The notes: generated from the sequence alone by a model not told the origin. A stretch of 64,000 bases of DNA from Limanda limanda (GCF_963576545.1 NC_083651.1:19734248-19798247); one strand, 5' to 3'. Positions 17,500-31,600 are shown, counted from the stretch's first letter. Made by a program: numbers and translations.

Positions 17500-17500
<1 letters not shown>
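17094..17500. promoter_or_regulatory. nme8 5' flank / probable promoter region
   Basis: Contains the 5' UTR and proximal promoter of the minus-strand nme8 gene. It has a GC-richer core at about 17195-17290 and the X-box-like site. A CCCATTGG stretch on the plus strand at about 17445 could be an inverted CCAAT box. No obvious TATA box and no divergent gene on the plus strand. Confidence 0.45.
17245..17257. promoter_or_regulatory. X-box-like RFX binding site upstream of nme8
   Basis: GTTGCTAAGCGAC fits the relaxed ciliary X-box pattern RYYNYY-N(1-3)-RRNRAC. Read on the minus strand it has a perfect AGCAAC half-site. It lies about 152 bp upstream of the nme8 ATG, within the usual range for RFX/FOXJ1 ciliary promoters. 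The pattern match is seen; binding is inferred. Confidence 0.5.
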
Positions 17501-17763
<263 letters not shown>

Positions 17764-20700
17764 CATTTTACCCCCATGACCTATACTCTTATAGATCAAA
17801 AGAGGTGCACTGTTATTCTGATTTATTGTTTATTTATTTGCACATTCGAAATATGTGTATTATACAAAGCACAAAGACCTCTCTAAAAACTGAAGGCGAG
17901 ATAGACATAACTACATTTTTATATTTTTATAAATATTATTTTACAAATCTTTATGGCTTTCAGACAGTATATTATTCACAGATTATGCTGTCAAGGCCGT
18001 GCAGTGTTATTACTACAACAGAGAAGTCCCCAGTCTGTTATCAGTATTTTGCTTGAATTTCAAAAGGTATTAAATATATTAGGCACAGTGTTGTCAGGGT
18101 TTAAAAGCAAATAAGAATATTTAAATACAGTCTGAGGTTTTTATTGTTTCAAAACACTCTATTTCTGGTCTACTACATGTCAGGAGAGTGTATTTTACCT
18201 TTTGTGTTTTTTCTCTATGGTTAATGAAAAGATATATTTACTACTGACTCTTCACATTAAGAATTTATATGCAAAAAATGTTATCAGTTTATGCAACAGA
18301 ATATATTGTTATAGCCAGATAAACAGGCCATTCTCATAATATTACCAAATAATTGTCTGACTTATTATTGCGTACACTACTGTTTGTAATCTGACACAAA
18401 CCTCTTCTTGACAAAGTTAATATTTGATCATAACCTATCTTTACCTCTGCAGAACTTCCTCTGAACTTTTAACACCCGTACGATCACAATCACATTTTCA
18501 AGCAGTTACTTCACAACCAGGTCTCTTGTCTGTGTGAGCTTGTTGCTGCCAAATGACTTTTGACCAGTTCTCAAAACCAAGGGGTTGAATTTGTGTGTGT
18601 GGTGTGTCAAGATGACCTTGACTCTTCAAAAGCAGCTTGTGGAGGAAATCGTTTCCTGAAGCCCCTCTTGTGATGTAGAGATGGTCCATGCCCCAGAGCG
18701 GTATGTGACCCCCTGCCCCCCCTCCCTTCATCCCCCTCTGTGCAAGGTGTTTTTAGTGTGTCACCTCCAAGTAACCATCAAGTGCATCAAACTGTACCTA
18801 GAAACTCAGAAACCAACCCACTTCTATGGTAACATGCAGAATGTGCAGCAAGGATTGAGTGGTGAATTAATTTAATGGGCAATCCAAACATTAAAGAGAG
18901 GATTACAGCTGCAGTAACACAACGAATGGATTAGTTGACTGATATATTTTGATAATTAAAAAACTCCGTCAGGCCTTTCACAACATTTGGTGGTTTCAGG
19001 TTCTTCATCAGGATGATTTTCTGCTTTTCTTTGTCTTTTCTCATAAGAAACTATTCGTCTTTAGGTTTGAAGTATTTATCAGACAAAATGTTGAGGGGCA
19101 TTTGGCTGATCAAATAATCAACCGGTTAACCGAGACAGATTAATTCACAATTAAAATAATCATTAGTTGCAACACTAGCTGGGAAACTGGAATGTTTTTT
19201 GCCCTCACAAGGAAGGAGGGTGCAAACAAAAGATACTGGAAAATGGCATTATGGGAAGTGTGGTGACCAGTATTCTGGAGAACCTCAGGCCCAAAAGCTT
19301 TGATAACTCATCCTGTATAGATTTTAACATTTCTTTCTTATTGTCTCTCTAATAAACACTTCAAGAAGGTGCATCCTATACTGTTGTAATACAATCGACA
19401 AATTAGCTTTAAACATATTTTTATTCTTACTCCTAATATGCGACAAAACCTCCCTGATAGGAGCTCGTACAATTTAGTCGCTATCTTTTTACAGTTTGCT
19501 CTACGCCCCCATCTCTTAAATGCTTGTTTTAATGAGTTTGTGCAAACTAAAAGACATTACCATCATAATGCTGCACTTATTTATCTACTAATGAAAGCAT
19601 GCTGTGTCTGTAATATATGCATCCTTAATGGAATCAGGTGTTCACTATAGGTTGTGGCCTACAGTGCTGCACTGACACCGCGGAGAGGCCTCCTCCTTCT
19701 CTAACATTTCATTCGATAGTTCAAATTGGCTCTCAGAGGAGATGAGACCACTTTTGCAGGTTCTCGAATATCAATGAACTTGAGTGGTTCGGCTCCGCAG
19801 CCCCCGTCGCTCGCTCAAGTGCGCCCAGATAAGCAAGTCGCACAATTAGAGCAATTTTGGAAAGAGACAAATCACAGTGAACTGTGACAGCGAGTGAGGG
19901 AGGGAATTATAAAGTGAAACACTCAAAATGGGCAGAGTCCTTTATTCTTGTCGACTACAACTGCACAGCTTGTTTTGCTCTCACCGTACAGCATGTATCA
20001 TGTGATGTTTCTCTATTAGCAACCGCTGTGTCTAACTCCAAACCCATTCTGTGTCCAGATGGGAACAACAATCACCTTCCCTCTGTCATGGCTGCGCTGA
20101 CGAGGACCCAACAGGACCTTTCTCCTGCAGAAACAGTGTGTAATGTGCCGCCCCGTGATTTTGTGCTGCCTCTCATCGCCGAGACGCATGGAAGTAATTG
20201 CTTTTTTTTTCTATCAAGTCAATGACAAACATTGATTTGATGCTTTTGTCCCATGTGCCCGATTCAAATATTAGGCCTTGAAACCATCATGTCATCAGTA
20301 ATGACTTCTGCTGCTGCCTGTAGCTGACTCATGCATGCTGAACAGATATGCAGGCCCACTCCTGCAAACTGCAATGTGACTGTTCTGTCCCAGGGGCACG
20401 CACCGACACAAGATGGTTGGGGGTGGGTGGTTGGGCGTCTCTACACGAGGTCGTACTTTCTCAGTCAAACCTGTGAAGACGCATTGGGTCATTAGGTCCC
20501 TCTGTTCATATGAGGAATGAATGTTATTAGATATTATTATCAACATGTTCATTTCATATTGAGAAAGGTTGAGATATCATATCCTCAGAGTTTGGTTCCT
20601 TAGCCAAGGAGGATTAAACTGTTGCCTGTATTTGTTTGTTTGTTTGTTAGCAGGATGACACAAAAACTACATACCCAATTTCCATGATATTATTTGGAGG

Positions 20701-21828
20701 GTTGGTGCATGACCCAAGGAATAACGCACTACACTTTGGAGCAGATGTGGATCAGAGGGCGGATCAAGATTTTATTTTTGCATATCGTTTGTAGGAGATA
20801 GAGCGTTTTTTTAATAATATATTGAGCAAAGAGCAGCTAAACGTCTTTTAAAATTAATGTCTGACCTATTAACGTTCCTCATGAAAAAAACGATAAACCT
20901 CTGTGTATATGTTTGCTTATAATGATGTCTCAAAGTCAAGACTTCTTTAACACTCTGCCCTCAAAGTAAAAACCACTGTCTCTGGACTGAATTCAGAGAA
21001 ACTCAGGATGATAGAATCTCCTTCTCGGCTCATTTGTTTGACAGAGTTTCAACGTTTCGGCTCAGCATTGGTTCAGGTTTCCTTGGTACAGTGGTAATTC
21101 CTCAGTCTCCCTGCAGGCCTTCAGTTCCCATGTCAACTTGAAGAACCACTTATCATCTCCCCTGGTGGATTTCTGCTAATCTCTCCTCTTCAGCAAGAGA
21201 CACAGAGGATTTGAAGCTGTGACAGTGCTCAGGATTAATCTTCATTAATGCATCTTAAGCACAAAAGTCATATTTAAACCCCTCATTAAAGAAGAAATCC
21301 ATTTGTTGTGTTCATTTTTCAAGAAGGTTTATCCTGCGGTGCTCAAAGCGAAGGCCCGAAGGATTTCACTCTAATTATTGAGAAACAAATTGTGAAAAAA
21401 ATCCCAGTTGGTCTGTGGCGTTGTTTCTTTGAGGAATTCTTCAAAACAACGAGAAAATATCTCAGTTTGTTTTCTTTGTATTATTTCCTTTTGTTTCAAT
21501 CAACTAAATTGAGAGCTGCAGCTAATGATGACTCATTATAGATTAACTATTTTCCAAAACTCTCATTAGTTCAATTATTTAGCCAATAAAACATATTAAG
21601 CAGTGAAAAAAGACGTCTTATTATATTCCACTAAAAATCAAAGAAGCTTCAAAATATCAAAATATCTGCAGATTATTTTCTGTTGATCTAAAGGGACTAA
21701 ATTACCTAATCCAAAATGCATATGTGTAAATGTGTGAGAGCTTAAGGAAGTGATCAATGAAGCTCATAAGTGCACAAATCCACCCGATCATAAATACACA
21801 TCTGTCCCATGCTAATTTAAATTTGTTC
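17764..21828. other. Gene-free interval
   Basis: Mostly AT-rich sequence that looks single-copy. A teleost repeat fragment lies at about 20630-20850. Small open frames here have no recognisable domain or splice context. A somewhat GC-richer patch at about 19660-19830 could be regulatory, without further support. Confidence 0.5.
20630..20850 (+). repeat. Teleost repeat fragment (TTTGTTTGTTAGCAGGATGAC type)
   Basis: A TTTG run, then GCAGGATGACACAAAAACTAC, CCAATTTCCATGAT and GGATCAGAGGGCGGATCAAG. The same order of blocks is partly seen near 8630 and 62690. Family name not assigned. Confidence 0.55.
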
Positions 21829-22134
<306 letters not shown>

Positions 22135-22758
22135 TGTAATGGGAAAATTATTACATATCATGACACAACAAGCAATTATCAATTCTGGATGTTTAATTCA
22201 AACCGTCTGCGGACGGTTTACAAAGGTCAAGTCACGACAACAGACTTGACCTCAATGGCACAGAGCTCAAACATCACGGTGACAGATATGAGGGCAATGG
22301 CCATGAGCTCTCAAAAGTACACTCCATTTATACAATCAGATCCCTCCTCTCCACAGTAAAATACATTTGTCCAATCAGCTTCTCTCCATGTCGTTACAGG
22401 AAGACCAGACATTGGTCTCTGGCGGTCTCTTTGAAGTTTGAACAAGATGCTAAACGCATCTTGTTCCAGACCCTGTGAGTTTCTCAGAGATCTCCTGTCT
22501 CTGCAGGTCACACCTATTAGCCTTTGAAGCTCCCTGCTGCAGAAGACTTAATTGGCCCCTGTTGAGAAACCTTTTGTTCACACTAGACTGAGAAGGCCAC
22601 GTCTATAAGGCCCTTCAAGAGTATTATGCATAGTGTTAACTTGAGCTAAACTCTGACTATGAGTCTTAAACACAGAAATACATCTTTCAGTAAACTTCTT
22701 TCTATATAAATGTAATCTGTTACATTTGAACATGTCTAAATACAAAATTCCCATCACA
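22135..22758 (-). repeat. 3' LTR of the element
   Basis: Same 624 bp as the 5' LTR. Its ATTAAA hexamer at 22192-22197 would be the poly(A) signal of the element transcript. Confidence 0.9.
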
Positions 22759-22759
22759 A

Positions 22760-22772
22760 TTCCTCCCTTTTT
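22760..22772 (-). other. Polypurine tract
   Basis: AAAAAGGGAGGAA on the minus strand, one base before the 3' LTR. This fixes the orientation of the element. Confidence 0.8.
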
Positions 22773-23251
22773 ATCAATCTGGGATCAACATCTTTATAAC
22801 ATCTCATCATTTAGATTGGGAATTTTCCAGGATATGTGAATTAAAGAAGTAACACTAGTCTTAGTGCAAAAACAATACAACAGAGTTACACAATTGAAAA
22901 TGATCAGTTTCTACAAACTTCAATAACATATTTTACAATTATTAAAATGATGTGCATCATATTATCAAAATGTTCACTGTGTTGGTGCCACACTTCGTCC
23001 TGATCGTGTGTCGAACACCTCCTTGTTGAAGAACATCTTGTTTCAGAGACATCTTGTATGCTCTGACTTTGATGATAAGAAATTTGATGTTGTTCCTGCC
23101 AAGCATTCGTGAGCAGGGAAACCATCTCTTTTCCCTTGAATGCTTCTCAGTCGTATAATCATGTGTTGCTGATCTCCTGTTGGTGCGGTTGTGTTCAGCG
23201 TGTAGCTCTTCAAATGTGTTGACTCTCCTTGCAACACCTAAAAATTTCAGA

Positions 23252-23488
23252 CTAAAGCTCACACACTGGCACAAAGCACTTCCCGTCCTGTAGATCCACC
23301 CCTGGCTCTGGAAATCCTCCTGCGTTGGCCCTCATCTCCAGGTTGACCTCTGCGACCTTCCTGTCATCTGTGTTGAGAGGCATTTGGCTTGCACTCGTTC
23401 CATCGACGTCCTTAAGCACAATCCAGTCTCCTGGTTTCAGGTCACGCAGTCCTCTCTCCATGGATTTAGATAGAATCTCCTCGTCTGC
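23252..23488 (-). CDS. Short frame with LKPGDWIVLKD motif in the LTR element
   Basis: A frame of about 79 codons opening at an acceptor-like CACAG (23489-23490) and running to a stop near 23252. LKPGDWIVLKD resembles the small barrel at the C-terminus of retroviral/retrotransposon integrases. The rest is not recognised and no integrase catalytic core is present upstream. This may be a remnant of a pol-like 3' end. Confidence 0.3.
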   Translation of the reverse strand, partial: ADEEILSKSMERGLRDLKPGDWIVLKDVDGTSASQMPLNTDDRKVAEVNLEMRANAGGFPEPGVDLQDGKCFVPVCEL

Positions 23489-25924
23489 CTGTGGATTTTA
23501 AAGAGTACAGGAAACAGTTTAAAACAATATCTACCAGTTTGTTTTTCAATGTGTTTTTCAATGTGTTTGTTATGTTTGTTTTTTACTTCCTTCTCTCTCC
23601 ACTGTCCCATCCCTGGCGGGATGTGGCATGATGTTGCCTTGTGTTGATACTCATACTCACCAGTATCCATAAAGCTATACTTATGAATATGTTACCCTTG
23701 TCAGCGGACATCCTTTTGAAATCTTCCATCATGGAATGAGTTCTCCGAACAGTATCTGTTTCACCGCTGGAGAATCCTGTTTAGATGTTTGGGAAACACT
23801 TCTGCTTGCATAGAAATCATGTCATAAAACAAAACAGTATTTATTTATTTCCCTAACCTACTTTATTTAACTTAATCTTTATTAAACCTCTCTATAAATG
23901 ATTAAACCGTTTGTTTTGAGGTGGATGTCAATCTTGTAGAATCTGGATGTCTCTATTTTATTTGTAACTCAAATTACATAACTCTGTTAAAAAAGTTTTA
24001 TTGAATATTATTTAGAGTGTTTCTTGTGTACACCCAATAACCCAATTCATCTATATCCAGCATATGTTACTCCTCTCTCTTGACACACTGACTCCAGTCA
24101 TGTGTCAATCCAACCTAATGAGAAAACATACACAGGTTGAACAAAATCATCCATATCCCACATCAAAAGTCCATCGACCACCAAACAAAACACAGTCTAT
24201 CAAGACTACTTAATTCCTAAACTAATAAACCCAAATCTGCATTCTAAAAAAATTTAGTTTGATGTAGTCTTGCTAACCGCTCCTGTAACCCACATTAAAT
24301 GTCAGTGTTAAGAATCATTCAAATGCCTTCCATGTCCTCTACAGACTGCATACTGTTTGCAACCAGTAACACAGTCAAGGCAAGACAATGGTGTGAAGTC
24401 AATCTCATGAATGTCTTCTTCAGCCCAAATCACATGCAGAACCCCCATGCAAACAAGCTATCAGTGTAAATCTTGACACTCTCGCCACTAGCATATTTGC
24501 ATCTCTTTGGTTCATGCATGTAATGATGGGGACGGTTTTCCTTTGTTTCAAACAGAGTCGTAAAACCCCTCTGTCATTCGTTATCACACTGTGATGCTGA
24601 AAACCTGTCATCAAACACTTCAGTTTCACAGTAATCAGCTGTTAACCATTTAAATCTGCTCTACTGATAAAGTTAAGAATTTCCTAGTTAAAAACTTTCT
24701 ATTTGTAAATAGTAATGTCTATCATCCAAAACAATACTGTATCATAGCTGAACCTCCTAGCTGTTGAAAAGTGAATGTTATCTTCTCCAGCAAATATCAT
24801 TGTTACAGCATATGACACTAGTAAAGTCTTATTTCAAAGTATCACACATATCACATTATTCTGTTCTCTCAGAAGCTGCCATTGCTCTGAGACTTGCTTG
24901 AAACTTTGCATCTGTTGCTTTTCCCCTAAAGGAAAAAGTTTTTCTGTTTAAACAAAAGATTACTCATATTCCACAAGAAGATTTCAGATATTCTTTTCTA
25001 TTGCGTCTGCTCTTCTGATCAGACCAAAATCATATATGTGTCCGTTTCACAAACATGATAGTACCTGTTATCAACTCAGAAAAATCAATAATGTTTACAA
25101 CAAACTAAAAATGACAATCAATTACATCAAAGAAATACATTTTCATGCAGAAATGTGTTCAGAAACCCCAATGTGATTTAGCATGAAAGAAAATCGTTTG
25201 CGATTAACTTTAAACCTTCCTTTTAAAATCTTTTAATTTGATTAAATGTATTTTCTTTTCTTATAGCCAATGTATCTATCAAAAACTACTGAGACAACAC
25301 CGTATTTACTATTGTAAATGCAACCAAACTTATTTTATCCTTAATTTACTTACTATATAACCTTTTAAACTAAATTTGTCTTACCAAGTGTTTAGATAAA
25401 TCTAAGTAAATACCATTTGTGCTCTAATTTGATCTCTCCCCTTGCTCTTTGCAAGAGGATGTTAATTTAGAGGTGAGAAATTTGTCTCGGATCATCCATT
25501 GATACGCTTGTGTCAGATCCCCCTTTCTCGTTTAAATAAATGCAGATGTTATTCAACTCTGTCTTCCACTACTGCCCTGCTGTTTTAAAATTTAGCATAC
25601 TATTCTATCTTCCCCCTAAATTTTACCCAGCAGTAAAGTGACAACAGAGATAAATGTTTGTCTTGCATTTAGCCTCTAACCACATTATTAAACCCCAATG
25701 ATAAAAATGGATCTATCTACAACCTTTGCATATGTTTTTCTATCATTATGAGCTATATAACATTCATTCTAAAAGTAATATCACACTATTCACACATATT
25801 TACTGGTGCTTTTAGTTCCTGAACCTAAAAATAGATTTAATTTGTGTGTTTTTAGCAATTAGTTTTATTGATTTCTAATTTAACTATAATAATGTTAACC
25901 ATATGCTTTATGTGTAACATTAAT

Positions 25925-26383
25925 TCACATGGTGTCTGCAGCTGTGTTCTTACGATATGAAGTTTTGTTGAACTTCTCTCTCTCCATCATGGTCTGCTCT
26001 TGATGGCTGCTCTGTCTCCATGATCTCCCTCTCAGTGGAAATGTATCCAGATCAGAACCTATTTGGAGAGACTGATACCTGGAGATTATTTCGGTTACTT
26101 CCTTCTGTATACTGTCTCTTATGTTGACTTCAGTCAACCAACACTCAAATGCTCTCCAGTCTGGCACAAATAGCTCCACATCTCTCCCTCTTGTTGCTTC
26201 TTTGCTTCGTTCTTGTTCAATGAGCAATTTGATCTTAAGTTGCTTCAACTGATTTAAAGTTATGTTCCCTGTGTTTGGAAAATCATAGTTTTTTACCCAC
26301 AAGCCAAACTGTGTAACACTATAATGACCATACTTCAGAACCATATCTTGAACTGTAGGAGAAGAAATCTGTGGTAAATTCAT
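25925..26383 (-). CDS. Unassigned 152-codon frame of the LTR element (Gag position)
   Basis: The longest frame of the element, starting about 1.18 kb inside the 5' LTR, where a Gag-type product would be expected. It is rich in charged residues, with a Trp-containing middle (VPDWRAFECWL) and an Arg/Gln-rich end. I see no CCHC knuckle and no known domain. A strong donor-like GTAAGA lies within its 3' end (25952-25953), so the frame may be read through a splice. Function unknown. Confidence 0.35.
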   Translation of the reverse strand: MNLPQISSPTVQDMVLKYGHYSVTQFGLWVKNYDFPNTGNITLNQLKQLKIKLLIEQERSKEATRGRDVELFVPDWRAFECWLTEVNIRDSIQKEVTEIISRYQSLQIGSDLDTFPLRGRSWRQSSHQEQTMMEREKFNKTSYRKNTAADTM

Positions 26384-27543
26384 CTCTGTAATGGTTGTTT
26401 ATCAATTTAAACTCTGATTTATTCAGTAGAATACGAATCTTTTGGGAATTTAAGTTCTACTGATATGGAAAAGACCCTAATGTTTCAGAATTAATTTCTA
26501 AAGCCAATTATTTTCCTATTTCTTAAAAAACGTCTATTTTCAAATTCGTTTTAAGATTGATCTGAATCTTTTTCTTTTTCTTTTGATATAAGCCTTTAAA
26601 ACTTACACATATATCCCAAATATGATTGAAATTATACTCACCTTATTCCAGTGTTGAGAATTCCAAGAAATCCTCTCTCACTCACTCCTCACTTTTTCTT
26701 TTTCAGCTGTAATTCTCAGATTAGTCTCATCAAATCATGCATGTTACTTGTATCAAATCATCAACATTTGTGTAACGTTGATAGTAACCTTTCACCTTCA
26801 AAACACTTTTTAAGAGACAATGAGAAAAACCCCTTCAGTTATAATATTGCCACTGTAATCACCTCTTGTAATTACTAAGTTTTAATTTTAATTCCTCTAA
26901 TACAATTCTAAAACTCTGCATGAATCAAATCGCCTTAGAGAAAACTTAATTTCACATTTCTCTTAAACAAGACACATGCAGGTATAAAATGTATGGGAAT
27001 TTATCAGATTTTTCAACAGATGGCTATGCTGAGACGATACAGACCTGGCCTAGGTCTCTCTGTCACAGCTTTTCCTCCATTTCAAAATAATAATACTATG
27101 ATATATTACTCTTCTGCTTGTTTACAATAACTATGAGCATGCCGCAGCGCCCAATATTAAAGTAATTTAGCATTAAACTCTTTCGCTAAACCCTGTTTAA
27201 CATTTTGATCTTTTTTTGAAAAGAATCTTAACCTATTAAGCTTATTGTGAATCCTATACCGGTCTCTAAGACCTCCTTAGTATATACACGTCTGTAACTC
27301 ACTTCCCTGAATGAGTGAATTTCTTTGGACCTTTTTCCTTAAAAGATCTAAAAACAAGAATTATACTTTACCAGAATGAAACTGCTTGCCTGTCCCAGTC
27401 GGTTCTTTAGCCCACCTCAGTGAGCACTCCGGATTCTCAGAACATCAGGCCCACTGAAATAATAAAGGTTTAGTTCCAAACGTACTGCCCCGGCGCAATT
27501 ACCTACCCTCAGCACCGAGAGCCAGAGTCGCTCACGTGGATGT

Positions 27544-27561
27544 CACTGCCAACAACAGCCA
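27544..27561 (-). other. Candidate primer-binding site
   Basis: Begins TGG two bases inside the 5' LTR and reads TGGCTGTTGTTGGCAGTG on the minus strand. The position fits a tRNA primer site, but I cannot assign the tRNA. Confidence 0.4.
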
Positions 27562-27563
27562 AA

Positions 27564-28187
27564 TGTAATGGGAAAATTATTACATATCATGACACAACAA
27601 GCAATTATCAATTCTGGATGTTTAATTCAAACCGTCTGCGGACGGTTTACAAAGGTCAAGTCACGACAACAGACTTGACCTCAATGGCACAGAGCTCAAA
27701 CATCACGGTGACAGATATGAGGGCAATGGCCATGAGCTCTCAAAAGTACACTCCATTTATACAATCAGATCCCTCCTCTCCACAGTAAAATACATTTGTC
27801 CAATCAGCTTCTCTCCATGTCGTTACAGGAAGACCAGACATTGGTCTCTGGCGGTCTCTTTGAAGTTTGAACAAGATGCTAAACGCATCTTGTTCCAGAC
27901 CCTGTGAGTTTCTCAGAGATCTCCTGTCTCTGCAGGTCACACCTATTAGCCTTTGAAGCTCCCTGCTGCAGAAGACTTAATTGGCCCCTGTTGAGAAACC
28001 TTTTGTTCACACTAGACTGAGAAGGCCACGTCTATAAGGCCCTTCAAGAGTATTATGCATAGTGTTAACTTGAGCTAAACTCTGACTATGAGTCTTAAAC
28101 ACAGAAATACATCTTTCAGTAAACTTCTTTCTATATAAATGTAATCTGTTACATTTGAACATGTCTAAATACAAAATTCCCATCACA
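27564..28187 (-). repeat. 5' LTR of the element
   Basis: A 624-bp LTR, TG...CA, on the minus strand. It holds a TATAAAT box (minus strand, 27755-27761) and downstream an ATTAAA poly(A)-type hexamer (27621-27626). This gives a long U3 and a short R-U5. It matches the other LTR throughout as read. Confidence 0.9.
27755..27761 (-). promoter_or_regulatory. LTR TATA box
   Basis: TATAAAT on the minus strand in the 5' LTR, followed by GGAG. The same box is at 22326-22332 in the 3' LTR. Confidence 0.6.
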
Positions 28188-28664
<477 letters not shown>

Positions 28665-31600
28665 AGGAAGGGCATTGTGGCGTGGGTGGACTCCTTTTTC
28701 AGCCAGTCTGCTGTGGATGGGCTTGATTCAGTTTATGTTAATGAATCATACAAAAACATATCTTCAATTCCACCTATGACACTGCAGTGAAAATAGAACA
28801 TTTATTGAAAAAAGATTATTTTTAAAATGCAAAAATTGTCTATAAGATATCAAACGAGTAAAGTGTTTGAAGTAGACAGATAACACCCAGCAGCAAAGAG
28901 TGTTTTTCTTCTTAACAAGAGGGCACTGCTCTGTGAGTTTTTTTTCTGTGCAGGAAAGCCCTGTGCTCTCAGTATGCTAGCTGCATGCTTATCAGCTCCT
29001 CCAGGCCCAAAACTTGTAAGCAATACAGCAATTGACTGCCGAATAGCTTTATTTTTGCAGGTGTATTTGTTAAAAGTCATGGTGTATATATAATGTCATA
29101 AGTACAAACACTATTTCCATCGGACCATTTCACCAGGCTGCGTTCAGGAGTGGCAGCTGTGCTTTTAGTCTGATGTGGTGCCAGATCAGAGACATTACAA
29201 TATTTCTCCATTTTCCTTAGACCTCATGATAACCGTGACCCTGTGCCTTCACACACATGGAGCAGTTCAGCTGAGAGACGGGTCTGTTCTCCTCTTTGCT
29301 GCATTAATGTAGAGTTTATACTGGCCGTCAGTCAGTCAGTCTCATATTCAGGCAGACAGCAGCAGTGATTGTCAGTCTGTAGAAAGAGGAGGGAGCTCTC
29401 TTCTCTTTTCCCTCTGACAGGCGGCTGTGAGAGTGACAGAGGAAGCCAGTACGGAGGAAGTCATCTGCATCTAAATAAAGACCGCCAATGGCTTTGTCAG
29501 AGTCCATTAAGCAAATTGCCATATTTGATAAATGCATCTCCCGTCTCTCTCTGTCTCTCTCTCGCTCTCCTTTTTTTCCACCCATTCGTACAAATCACCC
29601 CGAAGCAAAAAAAATGGCTTGGCTTTTGTTTGTTTTCCTAAACAGGGAGAATATGCAGTTGGCCACGAGAAATATTCAAGTGAAATATCATTTTGATGCA
29701 AATGGTAATTTTTCCATCGTATGATGCATGAGACGCCTCACATCAGGTGTCGATGGAATAAAATCACTCGGCGCTACATAGAACTGTATTAATTGAGAAT
29801 TGAAAATTTGTGATTTATTTTGCATGGATTCTGGACCTTGAACATCGGTCTTGTTTAAACAAGGCAGGCAGCTGTGACATCATTTGAGGCGGGTCTCCGT
29901 TATCTGCAAAAGCTGAAACAACGTCAGATTAATAGCTGCTGTCAATCAGTCAACTAATTCAGCTCTGCTACTCCCACGAAGCCTTATTTAGCAGATCTGC
30001 AGCTCTCATGCAGCAAACTGTGTTTGGTTGGACTCACTTCCTGCACTTCTATCTAAAAATGGATTGTTTTAATCTGTCCAGCAGAGCAGCAAGATCTGTG
30101 TATACCCAACAATACTCTACATATACCCAACACTATTACTTCAGCCATGGATGTTGTGTTTTCATCTGCATTTGACAAGATCAGGAAAAATTATAATTAT
30201 TTTCACTTTCTTTAACATTGCTAGAGAAAAAAATGGCGATAAGCCTGTGTCCCATATTCTAGACAAAATAACTAACCCTAATAATTTATACAAAATAGAT
30301 GGTTAAGTTTAAGTTAAGGTTAAGGTTACAGTTATCTGAAGAACACACAAAGAGCGAAGTGATGTCTTCTGTGAGTCCATGTGTCATCAGCACTCCCCGT
30401 ACACCGACACTGAGGCACACTATCAGGACATCCAGGTGATTGGCTGGCCCACTATCACAGATGTGCCTTCAATACTGATAATTCAAAGTGATACCTTGTT
30501 CTGGCTGGAGAACAAAAAAAGCCCCAGGGCAGCAACAGTGGAAGAAGTCAAATCAGACCTATTAAGTGGATTACGAGTTATCGGCAGCGCAGCGTGTAAT
30601 TGGTTTTGTGTTATCGTTGTGATGTCAGATAGGTGCTAATTGAAAAGCCAGTTTATTAGTGGGTAGACGGTCTTCAGAGGGTTGGGCTTTGGTTTAAAGG
30701 TCTTGTTTCGGATAGCCTCTCAAACAGATAATAGACTGCTCCTACTGAAGCTTTCTCTTCCCCCAGATATAATTCCCCCAACAGCCTTCTGCTGCTTTCA
30801 TTTGACTGTGCCTGCAGGTCTTGCGGGAATAGAACTCAATGTGGTGGTAATATTATGTTTCTGATGTTATGATTTTATTTGTAGTTTCGCACACTTCAGC
30901 ATTTCTTTAGCTCTGCAGGCTTCACAGCTCGGATGTACTTGACAAAAGCAGTCTGTCGGAAGCCACTGTGAGTCATGAAGCAAAACATGCAAACACTGTG
31001 TGAGGTTGATGATAAGGGCCTGTCACGGAAATGTAACTTTTATTTCTTTCAGTTGGAAATGTGTCTTGAAGCAGCTGTGATAACGTCCGTTGAAACACTC
31101 TCACACAGACTGCAGACTCTTATGTGGCTGCCAGGTTCTCCCGACATGCTCTGGCTCACAGGTGATGTGTGCCGGGCAGCAGTGGATTTACAACACGCCA
31201 GACTTACTTGCAAAAGAATGAAAGATGAAAAATGCTTTTGTCCAAAAACCCAAAGCTTATAATCCCCACGTCTCAGACAAAAGCTGCAACAATTGTAAGT
31301 TGTGAAACAAACAGAACATGTGTGGAGATTGTGAGAGGTCTGGGATTTCTCTGAGGTCGTGTAACCTCCTGGTGACGCCTCTCACATGAGCCGTGCAGCC
31401 TGAGTGCTGGAGATTTCACAAAATGAGCTGTGAAAATGGGGCACGGAGCTGTGATCTTTGACATCCAAATGCAGAGAGAGCTGAAGTGCTCAGTGACCAG
31501 CTCTGTGCTTCATCTCTGTGGGCTGCTCGTGCTGCAGCAGAGAGGAAGTATAGTGTACAGTCGCTTCTCTGTGCTGACAACCACCGCTGACAAACTCCTC

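Larger units (their letters stand above)
22135..28187 (-). mobile_element. Complete LTR retroelement (ERV- or Gypsy-like, class unresolved), inserted in a GATA array
   Basis: Two 624-bp direct repeats (22135-22758 and 27564-28187) start TG, end CA and appear identical. The polypurine tract and TATA box place it on the minus strand, so the right LTR is its 5' LTR. A primer-site-like TGG lies 2 nt inside it. The flanking 4-bp ATAG duplication is uninformative inside GATA repeats. The internal part is 4805 bp, AT-rich and poor in open frames. I see one 152-codon frame near its 5' side and a short frame with a GDW motif near its 3' side, but no recognisable reverse transcriptase, protease or RNase H. 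It is therefore probably a non-autonomous or decayed-core copy that inserted recently. Confidence 0.88.

Noticed and set aside
22135..28187. LTR element on the plus strand
   Set aside because: No polypurine tract precedes the right LTR on the plus strand. The purine tract, TATA box and longest frame all lie on the minus strand.
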